A stretch of 64,000 nt of DNA from Undaria pinnatifida (taxonomy: Eukaryota; Sar; Phaeophyceae; Laminariales; Alariaceae): the NCBI GenBank assembly GCA_012845835.1, contig JABAKD010000025.1, positions 24,537,923-24,601,922 of the forward strand, read 5' to 3'. The translations under genes and the position numbers were made by a program. Shown here piece by piece: positions 43,100 to 54,500 of the stretch (position 1 is the stretch's first letter; every line of letters starts with the position of its first letter). Below the pieces are notes generated by a model that made no database searches, was not told where the DNA came from, and saw only the letters and a program-made list of their open reading frames with translations.

Positions 43100-46000
43100 A
43101 ATGACAGGGGAGGGGGCGCGGGGGGGAGGGGGAGAGAGAGGGGGAGACGGAGGAGGATAGGGGGAGAGGGGGATAAGGGGGAAGGGGGATTGGGGTGGGG
43201 AGGGGAGGAGGGGGGTCCTGTCCAAGAGACTGAAACCTTGGTCTGGCCATCATCGTCTTGAATAATATAGGCATTCCAATGGCCGTCACAAGTTAACGTA
43301 AGGCCCCTCTGACTTCTTCACTTTGTTGCGTTCTCTTCCCAGTGCCATTGAAGGTGGATGGGGGTAGGGGGACAAGGCAGAGGGTGCAATAGAGGGGGGG
43401 GGGGGGGGAGGGGGAGAGGGGGCGAGGATAATTGAAGGGGGGGGGGGGGGGGGAGCGGGGGGGATCCTGCCCGAGAAACTGAAGACTTGGTCTGGCCATC
43501 ATCGTTCTGAAAACTATAGGCCTTGTTCTGGCGGTCACAAGTTAATTAAGGCCGCCCTGACTTCTTCACTTTGTGTTGTTCTCTTCCCAGTGCCATTGAG
43601 GGGGGGGGGGGTTAGCGGGGAGGGGGGTAGGAGGGAAGAGGTGGGGGAAGCGGGAGAAGGGGGAGGGGGGGAGGTTGGAGGAGGAGAGGGGGAGGCCGGA
43701 GGGGGAAAGGGGGAGAAGGGAAGATCGGGAAAGGGGGAGAGGGGTAGAGGAGAAGAAGGGGAGAGAGAGAGGGGAAAAGGTGAGAGAGGGGAGGTCGTGA
43801 CGGGAGGAGGATTGGGAAGGGGGGGGGGGGAGGGGCGGGGTCCTGTCCAAGAGACTAAAGCCTTGGTCTGGATATCGTCGTCTTGAAAATTATAGTAGTT
43901 TTGATGGCCTTCACAAGGTAGCGGTAGACCGCCCTGACTTCCTCACATTGTTGCGTTTTACTCCCAGTGCCATTGATGCGGAACGGGTGGAGGGAGGGCA
44001 GTGGTAGGCGGGGGAGGAGGGGAGAGGGCGAAGGAGGGGGGGATACGGGAGAGGAGGGGGGGAGGGAGAAAGAAGGAGAGGGGAAGAGAGACGCGGAGAG
44101 GGGGAGAGGGTGAGTGGGGCGGGGGATGAGGGGCGGGAGGGGAGAAGGGGGGGGGAGGGGAGCAGGGTGGCAGGGGGGGGAGCGGGGGGGAAGAGGTTTA
44201 GGGGTTCGGGAGGGAACGGGTCCTGCCCAAGAGACAGAAGCCTGGGTCTGGCCATCATCGTCTTGAATTTTAGGCGTTTCAAATGCCGTCACAAGTCAGG
44301 GTAAAGCCGCGCTGGCTTCTTCAGTTTGTTTATTTTGTTCCCCAGTGATATTGACAGCGGAAGGGGTAAAAGTGGGAGGGGAAGGGAGGAGGGAGGACGG
44401 GAGGGGGAAGGAGGGGAGGAGGGGAGGAGATGGGGGGAGGGGGCGAGGACAAGAGGGGGGTAGAGGGGGGAGAGAGGGGGAGGGGGGGGAATCGGGGAGA
44501 GGGATTGGAGGGGGAGGGGGGGGAAGGGGGGGCATCATGCGCAAGAGACTAAGCTTCGGTCAGGCAATAATCGTCTAGAAGCGTATAGTCCTTCAAATGG
44601 CCGTCGCAAGTTAGCGGAAGGCCACCCTGACTTCCTTAGTTTGTTGGGTTCTCTTCCCAGCGCCAATGATGGGGGAGGGGTGAAGAGGAATAGGGTGGAG
44701 GAGGGGAGAAGTGGGGGAGAGGGGGGATGGGGGAAAAGAGAGAGGAGGTAAGGAAGGGGGAGAGGAGGAGAGGGGTAGAGGTGGAGAGGGTGAGAAGGCA
44801 AGATGGGGAGGGAAAGGGGGCGTGGGGGAGGGAGGGAAAAAAGGGGGGATGTGGGGAGGGGGGGGGGGGGAGGGGGAGGGGTGGAGGGGGCGTGGAAGAG
44901 GTTTAGGGGGTGGAGGAGGGGGGGGGTCATGCCCATGAGACTGACGCCTGGGTCTGGCCATCATCGTCTTCAAAAATATACGCCTTCCAAAGGCCGTCAC
45001 AAGATAGCGTAAAGCCGCCCCGGCTTCTTCTGCTTGTTGTGTTAAAATCTCAGTGCCATTAGGGGGGACAGAGGAAGGGGGGGAGGGGAGGAGAGGTGGG
45101 GAAAGGAAGGGGGGGGGCAGAGGGGGGGAGGATGAGGGGAGGGGATGGGCGCGTGGGGGAGGGGGAAGGACAGGGGGAGGGGAGGAGATGGGGGGAGGGG
45201 GCGAAAGGGGGGGAGGGGGGGGAAGGGGGGGAGGGGGATGGGAGGGGGGCGGGGGGGAAGAGAGGAAGGGCGGACGGGGGGAAGGGGGGGGGAGGGAGGG
45301 GGGCGAGGGGCGGGGTTTTCGGCGAGGAAGGGGAGGAAAGGGGGGGCATCCTGCGCAAGCGACTGCAGCTTGGGTTTGGCTATAATCGTCTCTGAAAATT
45401 TAGCCTATCCAATGTCCGTCTCAAGTTAGCGTAAGGCCGCCCTGACTTCTTCACCTTGTTGGGTCCTCTTCTCAGCGATATTGATGGGGGAGGGGTGGAG
45501 AGGGATAGGGAGGAGGGGGGAAGAGGTGTGTGTGGGGGGGAGGGGGACGAGGGGGTAGGGGGGGAGAGAGGGAGAGGTGTAGAGGGGGACAGTGGGAGAC
45601 GGAGAGAGACGGTGAGTGGGGGAGAAACGGAAAGGAGGCGGCGGGTGGGAGGTGTGGGAAGGGCGGGACGGGGGGAAAGGGGGAAGAGGGGAGGAAGGGG
45701 TAAGAAGATGAGGGGGGGAGAGGAGGAGGGGGGGGGAGGTGGAAGAAGGGGGATAGGGACGGAAATGGGGGGGAGGGGGGTGGAGAGAAGGGGGGAGAGG
45801 TGGAGGAGGGGAGACGGGGGGGTGGGGGGGAGGGAGACTGGGGTAGAGAGCGGGGGGAGGGGACAGGCGGGGGGGATGAGGGGGGGGGACGGGGGGGAAG
45901 GGGGGGAGGAGTTGACGGGAAGAAGGGGCGAGGGGGCGAGTGCGACAAGGGCAGAGCGGGTGAGGGGGCGAGTGGGAGAGGCGGAGAAAGAGAGAGAGGG

Positions 46001-46195
46001 GTAGAGGGGGAAAGTTGGGAGGGGGGTGGGGAGGGGGATTGGGTGGGGAGGAGGGTCCTCCTCAAGATACCGAAGCGTTTGCCTGGCCATCCTCGTGTTG
46101 AACATTTTTGGCATTCTGATGGCCGTCACAAGTTAGCATAAGGCCGCCATGAATACAGTTTTTTGTTGCGTTCTTTTCCCTATGCCATTGATGCA
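43100..46195 (+). repeat. G-rich tandem array with conserved 130-140 bp spacers
   Basis: Eight conserved segments start near 43,212, 43,465, 43,840, 44,217, 44,538, 44,925, 45,347 and 46,050. Each reads AGAGACTGAAGCCTTGGTCT, GGCCATCATCGTCTTGAA, GGCCGTCACAAGTTAGCG, GACTTCTTCA and TTCTCTTCCCAGTGCCATTG in order, with variations. They alternate with 110-570 bp of almost pure purine, G-dominated sequence (GGGGGAGAGG-like). The array interrupts block II where block I has none. The long open frames (Gly/Arg-rich on +, Pro-rich on -) follow from composition. Strong potential for G-quadruplex or triplex. Confidence 0.8.
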
Positions 46196-46740
46196 CTCGA
46201 TACCCTTTTTGAGCCTAACGCCGTCTCTAGTTAGGTATTAGGGTCTTCTATTTGAACGTTTTTTTCTCTTTGCCATTCCTTTTTCCTCCTCTCGTCTTGT
46301 CATTTCTTGCTTTTTATGCATATTGTTTTGCTCCTCTTTTCTTCGGCCTTCTTTTCTTTCATACCCTTTCCTTTCCTTTCTTTCTTCGATTTACGTTTTC
46401 TTTGTTTCCTTTTTCCAATTGACTTACGTCTGACGTGCGTATGCAGAGGGATCGGTACTACGTGAAATATATACGTGGTTGACTTTCTTGGGTGGCGAGC
46501 GGTATTGTTGGTTTTTCCAGGTGCGAGTAGTGACACGTATAATCCAGTATAGACCTTGTACATCGTAGGCTGACTCGCGATTTAACTTTGTATATATTTC
46601 TGGTGGAGGCATTAATTGCGTAAGCCTTGATATATGCGTGTACAAGCTTTGGTTTGGGCTTTTTCCCTGGGGTATTCCTCAGCTCCAGAGTGGCCGGAGC
46701 CTGTCCTCCGACCACGGACTTAACTATGCGAGTGAATGTG
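46195..46740. other. Intron, no gene seen
   Basis: Pyrimidine-rich sequence (TTCTTTCC runs near 46,340-46,410) followed by mixed sequence without recognisable motifs, between the G-rich array and module A copy 4. Confidence 0.4.
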
Positions 46741-46741
46741 A

Positions 46742-46742
46742 G

Positions 46743-46794
<52 letters not shown>

Positions 46795-46801
46795 CCATCA
46801 A
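46742..46801 (+). repeat. (CAA)n / CATCAA microsatellite
   Basis: About 60 bp of CAA units with regularly placed ATC triplets, roughly every five units. It abuts the start of module A copy 4 (CATAGAGCTCCTCGC), whose first part is missing, so the microsatellite marks the truncation point. Confidence 0.9.
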
Positions 46802-49800
46802 CATAGAGCTCCTCGCTTGACAATACCCAGAAGAATGAAATAGTCATGCATCTAACAAACGTACTCTACTGTAGGAGTTGCACATTTTGACCGTTTTGAT
46901 GGCGGGGCTGCGGCTGAGTAAATACACAAAGTTTTCGCACCCGATGTGGACTATTGTTAGCTACGGCAGGGGCGTTAGAATACATATTCTGCTGTCAGAA
47001 ACTCAGTTCAAGGAATCGTCGCAAGCGGTATCTATTCTCGGTGGCAACACAAAACAAGTTGAAACGCGTTATGAGTAAAATTATGTACGTAGCGCGGTAG
47101 TAAACATCCGGACAACGTTCCCACCGCGGGTATCTTAGGTGTGTGCAGTCAACTATGCCATTATACGGACAACCATCCAACGAGACGTATATCGGTCATA
47201 TGGCTATAACGGTTCTTCGACGTGGGTTGTGCGATGAGGCTTGAACAGCCCGTTAGGTTGGGAGCGTCAGAATACTATGGGCGCATGCTCCATTGTATCA
47301 CGGTGGAGGTGTAACATATATATGTATTGACCCTGATAGATACAATGTAGTTTCAAGGGGAGTCGCCGACCTTTATCCGTAATCAGGACACACAACTCGT
47401 AATACGCGCGATCGGAGTATCACACACAGCTTGCAAAGATGATTTTCGACAATATCTTCGATCTCACAGCTGGAGTGATTTTTTTTTTCATTACATATTT
47501 GTTATGTAGCTGCCGACTTTGAGAGCTTCATACCTCACCCAACACCTGCGTGGGAGGAAAACATTGCTTTTTCAAATGCGTAATGTCTATTGTCCACTAG
47601 CCATATAACGAACTCTACTGCAAAGCAAGGAAAAACATGGCGACGAACTTTGGGCTACAGCATTTCAGTCAAATAAGGCAACTTCTATCACGGAGTGTGT
47701 CTCCTACCGCAGAGCGGGTCTGAAGCGGTATTGACAGTAGGAGATGATGTACCATCGTCGTGCAACATTTGCTGGGCGGAAGAAGCATCCTGCGATACTG
47801 GAAACACATTGTTGCTCAGACTGTTCCGGGTGGCAATGGTACTTAAACCGAAAATTGTCGCAATTTCAATGTTGTTTTGAAAGCTGTTTCGTTATATACG
47901 CCGTGAGATTACGCATCGCGTTTCACATCTTTTCTTCTCCTTATTAGGCTCCCGGGATAGGTATTTCGATCCTCATATTGGGCGCCTTTGAATACAGGCA
48001 ATATACCCCTACCGTAGCATGCGTCCAAAAACTCTAATTGTAACGTCCGTCGAAACTGCGCAGGTGCTGTCTACGAATCTACGGACTCTTCATTCGACGT
48101 CCAAGGCACCATATACTTCGACACCAATGACGCGGGCAACGACGGAGGTAAAACGTTTTTCCGAAGGATTCGTCCGTGCCGAGGTTTTTGTTTAGGACGG
48201 GGTAACCTCAAGCAGTATCAGTGGCTATTGTTTCGTTGTCGTCATACACCATCTTGGGCCGACTATAAACAAAGCTGGTCCCAGTTAAGTTGACTTCAAA
48301 CACATGTTTGACGTTCAGAAGAAGACGGACAAAGGGGTGAAGAAACGCTCTCGGGTCAACGCTTGATACGATGAGGATAAGCACGCATATAAATCAAGCA
48401 ACAGGTTGTCGACGGCGGCTTCTGAACAAAGAGAGTACCCTATTTGTGTTGAATTGATCTATCAAACCTAGACCGCAATGTTTCCCACGAACCAAAGGTC
48501 GCCTGGATTTCCAACAATGGCCACAAGAAATCCCGACCATGTTGGGGTGGTAGCCTGATCATAATTTTATAAAAGCCCAGTCAGTCAGTCAGGAGTAATT
48601 AGGAGCAGAACTGCAATACCTACCGTGCCACCATTAAGGTTAAAATCGTCACCAACGACGACTCATTAAAGCGTATACTCTACGAGCTATGCAGCACGAT
48701 CAATGATTCATAGGCGCTCGGTGCATTGACACAGGCCTGGTAGAAGATCCGTGCCGCCGGGGCTACATCTCGGTGTACGTAAGTTTTGTCGTCGCTGAAA
48801 ACTTTGGCGCGCAATGAAGCGCGCCAATGACTCCATAGCCGCTTTTGCCCCATTGAAAGCCCGACCCAACCCTGCGGACTTGACTTATACACTAGAGTCG
48901 GTTCGCACGCTAAGTGCGTATTTTTGTGTGACCCCTTTGATATTTTGTGTACGCCCTTCATTAACGTCCGCAGTTGGAAGGCATGTGTATCCGAGTCGTG
49001 CGCGGGTCATTCCCTTGCCTCGTCCTGCCCTGCTTGACCTCATTCCCCATTACGTTTATACGACATCGAGTTTTGCTAGTGCAGCAGTCAAACAACTGGT
49101 TGTCATACACGTTTTGTTCACTCCATTCAACAAGCCTAATCTCAGGCCCTGAGCCGAAGCCTAACCCTACTCCTGATGCCTGATACCATACAGGTAGCAC
49201 GTTTAAGTGGGGACATTTTTACTGAATCAATGGCTTTCTAGTCCCAAATTCGTCGGAAAACGATTAGATATTTTCTGCAGTATTCCTTGGTGTGTATCTA
49301 GGCCATGGAATTATTCATCTGGTAGCAAATTTGTTCTTCCGCCGATTAGTTGTTGGTTTTTTCACATAGAGCTCCTCTACTGAGGAGCTTCATATTGGCG
49401 TGTCTGTACCGTGGTATATGCCCCCTAGGCCTTACTCTAGTTCACCCATATATTATCTGCCGTGTCCCCAACCGTTTCCTTCGATCTCAAACCTCACATA
49501 ATCAGCCATTGCAATCGACGGCTAACCTCCAGTTTTTCTCACATCTTCGAGTGTCATCATACTTTTCGCGGGTCGGGTCTGTTCGGGCCAGGGTGACCCA
49601 CCCGGGCAACGTGCTATAGTGGACACGTACCCTAATCATTCAAAGACTCTTCATGTGACCGACTACTCTGTACTCCGCGCCACAAACAGATTTGGAGAAA
49701 CAAAATGAATGTGCTATATATCCAACGAACAATCGTATGACGCACAGGGTAAAAAAAGGTGTATTTGTCTATGCCATAATAACATTCACTCGACTCGTCT

Positions 49801-50520
49801 TTGATGAAGGGTTAACGGTTGAGGGTCAAGGCGCCCAGTATTTCACAAACGTTCTTCTTCTTTTGCCTTGCCCCAAAGGTGCTGCCTCGACCATATCTAG
49901 CGCGCGTTCTCGACCTGTGATGTATGAAACCTAACTCATCCCACACGTTAGAGTTGAAAACCTCTTGCCCCGACATGCGGATCAGGCAATGACCCGTTAA
50001 GGCCCCTGAGATGTTATCCCCCGTCCTGTAAACAGTGAGAGTCAACCGTTTCCTCTAATCTTCCAAAATGAAAGTGTTGAGCATTAGCCGAACTATGTCA
50101 CGACCCCTGTTGAGTAGTGGAGGGTCTACTATGGACCAATATACTATATTTACTTCAAGATCATATTCTGACGTAACCGCATATGAGTTCTCCAGAGATG
50201 GTATTGTGTGGTACACAGCGAATAACGCATTCAAGTCCGTGTTAAAGTTCAAGGAGCTCCGTCGTCCAGAACCTGCATTGGCCGAAATACGTGCTGCACC
50301 CCTGTCGTGTCTTTCATCGCTAACATACGGTATCGGGGGTAGGGAGGTACCCCGTGTTTGCACTGCAGAGGCCAGGCCACTCTACGTATTGGACGCGTAC
50401 CCCCAACTAGTGTTTTTACGCCCCGGATACCAACCTATTCCTAGTCCGCTCTTATTGTGAAACCTGGGCCACGTTTTACGATGGGAAGCTAGCCTGTTTC
50501 GGCTTGTATATATATTTGTG
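46800..50520 (+). repeat. Intron module A, copy 4 (carries exon 8)
   Basis: The cleanest complete module downstream of its truncated start: CATAGAGCTCCTCGC at 46,802, GATGTGGACTATTGTTAG near 46,943, TTCATACCTCACCCAACACC near 47,527, exon at 48,064, CCACCCGGGCAACGTGCTA near 49,598, AATGACCCGTTAAGGCCCC near 49,988, and CCGAAATACGTGCTGCACCC near 50,282. A segment of module B start (47,352-47,475) is inserted in it. It serves as the empty-site reference for the insertions in copy 2. Confidence 0.75.
48064..48147 (+). CDS. Beta-helix repeat exon 8 (A2 type)
   Basis: An 84-nt exon, phase 1 at both ends, preceded by CTGCGCAG and followed by GTAAAA (a weaker donor). Residues: GAVYESTDSS, DVQG, FDTN (FxxN) and AGNDGG. 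It pairs with exon 2. A CCCCTACCGTAGCATGCGTCC word lies only about 50 bp upstream, the closest spacing of that motif to any exon. No in-frame stop. Confidence 0.75.
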
Positions 50521-51610
50521 ATCGTTTTGCGGCTCTTTGTCGAAATCGTTTCGAACCTACGACTCTTTTTGCTTTACGTTGTTTGGTATACCTAACTAAA
50601 ACGATCGTCTATCGGGCATATATCGCACGTTCAGCCTTTGTCAAGGTCAGCTTTTTGACGATGGGGTGGAGTGTTGGTCATGCCAGGAGCCTAAGAAACG
50701 CCGCCGGACGTATCTGTGCCGTGGCGTACGTCCTAGTACAACCAACGCAGTAGCCACTGGCGTGACTGGCTCTGAGTAACTGAAAACGGTGGTTCCCCGG
50801 TCCCATTTTCGAGAAATAATGTCCAAGAAAGTGTGTACTGATTTGGATCTACCCGTTGGTGCCTACGCAAAGGTGGCATATTTGTGGAGCTGAACTCCTC
50901 CGTCCGCATCATCGACGGCATTACTTCTTTCGACAGGAACACGGCTAAGGATGGCGGAGGTGAGGAACATTCCTATGAAGAGTATATATTTCATTATACC
51001 AGGAAGAGATCTAAGGTGTATATCAACTTATCCTAGGTTAGATAGTATACATACATACTATACTGCAAACGTTGACGATACTGCCGAGAAATACAACGAA
51101 ACCCGTTCACACGCCAGATCTCTCTCGGCAGACGTCCCTCGGCATATTGCACGAAATTTTCTGTTGTTGATTATTGTGAGGTACCTGGTAATCTTCGACA
51201 CACAATACGTTATGGGTTGATTAAGAATAGGCATTCCCACGGTAGAGGTTGAACGTTTAAGCCAAACGATTTCTGACCGGTGGGGGTCCTCAAATTTGGA
51301 AAGCAAGGGTTAAAATGACAGTTTTACCTGCGTTGTTTCAGTGCTATTAATAGAGCATAACAAGTGTTGGTCAGGTTGCGCGAACTAATATCTTCGCAGG
51401 CGTGTTCCGGGTCACATATGGAGCGCCTGTGGTAAATAACTCAGAGAAACCCCAGCTGCAATGCTAGCGTGGGATGACCCCAATACGTGTCTGGCTCAAC
51501 ACGCCGCCTATAGGGTTCGTTTTATCGGACAGACGAAAGGGCAGATCCATGAAAATACATTCCATGGCCTAGGCAAAGCAAAATGACGACATGTGTAGCT
51601 AGACGACAGG
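50520..51610 (+). repeat. Intron module B, copy 2 (carries exon 9)
   Basis: Collinear with 21,800-22,900 and directly continuous with module A copy 4. This is the join that is disturbed in block I by the C-rich region. It ends near AAATGACGACATGTGTAGC (51,582), matching AAAGACGACATGTGTAGCG at 22,850. After that the two blocks diverge. Confidence 0.7.
50873..50959 (+). CDS. Beta-helix repeat exon 9 (B type)
   Basis: An 87-nt exon, phase 1 at both ends, preceded by ACGCAAAG and followed by GTGAGG. Residues: GGIF, NSSVRI, GITSFDRN and AKDGG; the FxxN motif is FDRN. Nearly identical to exon 3, with the same extra residue and the same AAAG acceptor. It completes the 7-8-9 triplet that mirrors 1-2-3. 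Confidence 0.75.
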
Positions 51611-51760
51611 TGGATTAAACGGGTAACCCTACGACAGATGTATACAAAGGAGGAGGAATTTGAGCATAGATATTCGCGCAGCGCGTTTGCGTCGAACTTT
51701 TCATTGACCGACGGGTTCACAGCGCACCACCGAACATCAACCATAATTCGTGTGATATAC

Positions 51761-51876
51761 GTTTGATTTCTGTCGAGTTCAGAAAAGGGGTTTGATTTCT
51801 GTCGAGTTCAGAAAAGGGGTTTGATTTCTGTCGAGTTCAGAAAAGGGGTTTGATTTCTGTCGAGTTCAGAAAAGGG
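51761..51876 (+). repeat. Four perfect 29 bp tandem repeats
   Basis: Four identical head-to-tail copies beginning GTTTGATTTCTGTCGAG, at 51,761, 51,790, 51,819 and 51,848. No spacers, so not a CRISPR array. They lie 142 bp in front of exon 10, with complete identity in a region that is otherwise old, so the expansion is recent. Confidence 0.95.
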
Positions 51877-52017
51877 GTGAGTGGATGATGTCGTCGTGTG
51901 TAGACGAGTAGCCGCGGAAAATAAGGCTTGCTTCTTTTAATTTTAGCACGCGGCGGCTGTGACCGTTTCGTATTTCATTAATATGGTTCATTGTTGCCTT
52001 TCTTCGTCCTCGCGCAG

Positions 52018-52101
52018 GTGCCATAAGCTCCTACTCTAACGGTTCGATCGAGTTTTCGGGCAACACTTCAATTTCCTACAACAGCGCAGAGGACAGCGGA
52101 G
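52018..52101 (+). CDS. Beta-helix repeat exon 10
   Basis: An 84-nt exon, phase 1 at both ends, with a good pyrimidine tract (TTGCCTTTCTTCGTCCTCGCGCAG) and donor GTGAGA. Residues: GAISSYSNGS, SGNTS, ISYN and AEDSGG. Ile replaces the usual Phe of FxxN and Ser replaces Asp before GG, so it is a divergent turn. Its intron is not from modules A-C. No stop in frame. Confidence 0.75.
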
Positions 52102-52139
52102 GTGAGAGAACGCCTTAATACAAACAGGGTGTTTTACAG

Positions 52140-54010
52140 GTTCTACGGTTAGAGTGCACCCCTATTTCCTATTCGCTTAACTTCACGAGTTTATTCCGCA
52201 CCGAAGCAGCTGAATGGGAAAAACTTTAAGGGCTACCCGAAGAGCAAGCCCGTAGCCTCGATGTTAATCACAACAACACAATAGGCATTTGAAAACACGA
52301 TTGAAATTCCGACGAGAGGTTGGGAGAAGAAGCGACCTCCGTCAAACAATGGTAAGGAGAAATGTACCACCTTCATTGTAACCTCTACGGTCGGGCCAGG
52401 GCGACCGGACCTACACTGCGAGGTTATAAAACCTCCTGACCCGACCCCACCTTAACGGTTGAGAAAAAATATCCTCCCGACGCATGCCGGCTCGGTCCGC
52501 AATCGACCCGAGGATCGAGTCGTGCCCCGTGACAGGCACACCACAAATACGTCTCATCATTGCATGGTTTCATAAATACTATAAAATGGTGGCTTTCAAA
52601 ACACCTCCGACTAACACTTTATGTGGGATATGATACTAAACGTATGATAAGAAACATATTAATAACTTGGTTCCATCCAAACGACTCCGAATAGGTTCCC
52701 GCAGAGCGAGCTTTCACAAATTCTTCACCGAACAACTCTGAAGATAGCACGGTTTTGAGCCGTCCCTCATATATAATTTAACATTGATCTCCTTACTTAT
52801 ATAACGTCTCCAAACAAGTTTCAACTTAGCACACACTTTGCTTGTCGAAGGCCGACTCGTAAAAAAAAAACGACAACAATACGGGGCGATCGGAAACGAA
52901 TCAGTCCATAACGAATGCTTGCTGTGAATAACAGGCACATAGTACATTTGGGAGCTGGGGTAATGTGTTTGATGTAGAAGCCACCCCCGCCCTCCCCCGA
53001 ATACGAATATGAAACCCAACTGTGGATGATTCTTCTGCGTTTTGGGGCCCCCGGGCTGTGTGCTGCATTCCTGATCACCAGTATCAATAATAAATGGGCT
53101 TTGATATTTTTCAATACCTATATACCTATTGGGGCACAATCTGAATTTGACGCTACACGGATATCGGCATCATCGGCTAAATATACAGGTGAAAAAAAGC
53201 AATCACGCACGATTTTACTCCCTCGCCTATTGTTTCGGCTACATTCTGCTACCTCCATTCTGTGCAAGGCGCAGCTCGGGACTAGCCAACACAGTACTTT
53301 TTCCAGCGTTTTCAACCGCTTCGTTTTGTCTCGTACATGGAAAATGATGCACCAAGCACTGCTACTACTACTGATGGTTAATCTGGGACGTCCACGGTAT
53401 CGTCTGCTTCGACCAGGGGATAACGGAGCCCTTGAACATTGGTACCAAAAACTAAATGTCTTATGCCTCCCTCCCATGTTCCAAAAAGTCTTGAATGACG
53501 TATAATGCATCAATGTCTACCACACTCTCCCCCTTTAAAAATTCCAATGTCTTCAATTCGTATGAGTTATTGGCGTTGTTACTCCTATTCTATTGGGTCG
53601 GTGTGTTCCGTTTCGTCATGGTATGGATACGGCAATCTATAGCCACACTACTAAGACTATGAATTAAGTGGAAACACCCTTCCCCCCCCATGCTGTCTCC
53701 CTCGAAGGCAGAATTTCGTAAGTGTCTAAAAAATTTCGAATGAAGGAGTGGCACGCTAGATGTAACATTTTCGGAGTAACCAAACTCTTTAACCAGCATC
53801 GTCCGAATGTAGGTCTCGCTTGGCCTAAATGGTTGTGCTTTAAATACCTGAGTCACGGGTTTCTTCATTTGATTGCGCTTTGAGTTTACCGACAATCCGT
53901 TGTTGCCTCAAAGGGGTATAGAGTCCTCGGGCGAGGGGCCCCGGCATGACGTGCTTGTACTATCCCGCCTCCCCTCTCATATGCTTGAACCCCACCACTA
54001 CACGTAAAAT
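52140..54010. other. Intron, no gene seen
   Basis: There are overlapping open frames on both strands around 53,026-53,513 (up to 159 codons), but neither shows a domain, and each looks like the shadow of the other. A hairpin-type word GGTATAGAGTCCTCGGGCGAGGGGCC lies near 53,915. Confidence 0.4.
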
Positions 54011-54014
54011 ATAA

Positions 54015-54500
54015 ACATACAAAACCTGGCCTCGGTTGGTACCGACGCTGCAAAATGTAATTTTTATGTCAGGGTTAACGTTGGGTGGCACTGACGCCGT
54101 AAAACATCCAATGACTGCGTAAGCTAGACAACCACGGTACCGTTTTTTTGTTTTAGGCGGTCACCGTGATGGTTATCGAGTAGATCACATTGCGTTGTTC
54201 ACCTTTCATGCGACCCGGGGAACACCTCACGGCGCTTCCCGCTTGGTGCGAACAGTGTTGTTTGCTTAGTGGTTGAAAAACTCGACGTGCTCCGTCACGG
54301 AATAGTAGGAATGCGAGGGTCTATGGTCATACGACTACGGCCATGTACAAACTGAGTACAGCACCCCCCCCCCGCCCCCACGCCCCGTTCCTCTGCCATT
54401 TGCCGCTCCGCAGGTGCCATATACCTATATGAGTCAGTACTACACGTCAACGGGAACACATCAATTACCTACAACTCAGCTATTTGGCCTGGAGGTAGAA
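54015..54500 (+). repeat. Intron module C, copy with exon 11
   Basis: GGCCTCGGTTGGTACCGACGC near 54,030, GGTCACCGTGATGGTTATCG near 54,160, CCTCACGGCGCTTCCCGCTTGG near 54,225 and CTACGGCCATGTACAAACTGAG near 54,335 match the other C modules. Shorter than the others in its middle part. Confidence 0.65.
54414..54494 (+). CDS. Beta-helix repeat exon 11 (C type)
   Basis: An 81-nt exon, phase 1 at both ends, preceded by a C-rich pyrimidine tract (54,364-54,406) and CTCCGCAG, followed by GTAGAA. Residues: GAIYLYES, HVNGNTS, ITYN and IWPGG. The FxxN Phe is Ile, and the usual Asp-Gly-Gly end is Pro-Gly-Gly. One residue shorter than most. The same C-rich tract precedes its sister exon 4. Confidence 0.7.

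Larger units (their letters stand above)
38500..43100 (+). repeat. Intron module A, copy 3 (carries exon 7)
   Basis: Landmarks in the same order as copy 1: ATCATGTCGGGTGAAACAGCG near 38,667, GTTGATCGGGTTGTAGTTTC near 38,812, GATGTGGACTAAAGTA near 39,021, CTACCGTAGCCTGTGTATG near 39,198, the exon at 39,971, CCACCCCGGCAACGTGCTACG near 41,478, and the end part CCAGTACTCAGGTATTTAATGCTG near 42,632, matching 4,455. Interrupted by a MITE at 42,262-42,530. Confidence 0.75.

Noticed and set aside
43100-46130. Proline-rich minus-strand and glycine/arginine-rich plus-strand frames up to 249 codons
   Set aside because: Composition of G-rich tracts; frames overlap on both strands and change at every conserved segment.
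51761-51876. CRISPR-like repeat
   Set aside because: The four 29 bp units are directly adjacent with no spacers, and the window is eukaryotic.
53026-53513. Overlapping frames of 159 (+) and 131 (-) codons
   Set aside because: No recognisable domain, no splice-bounded repeat, and neither frame is supported by a second copy in the window.
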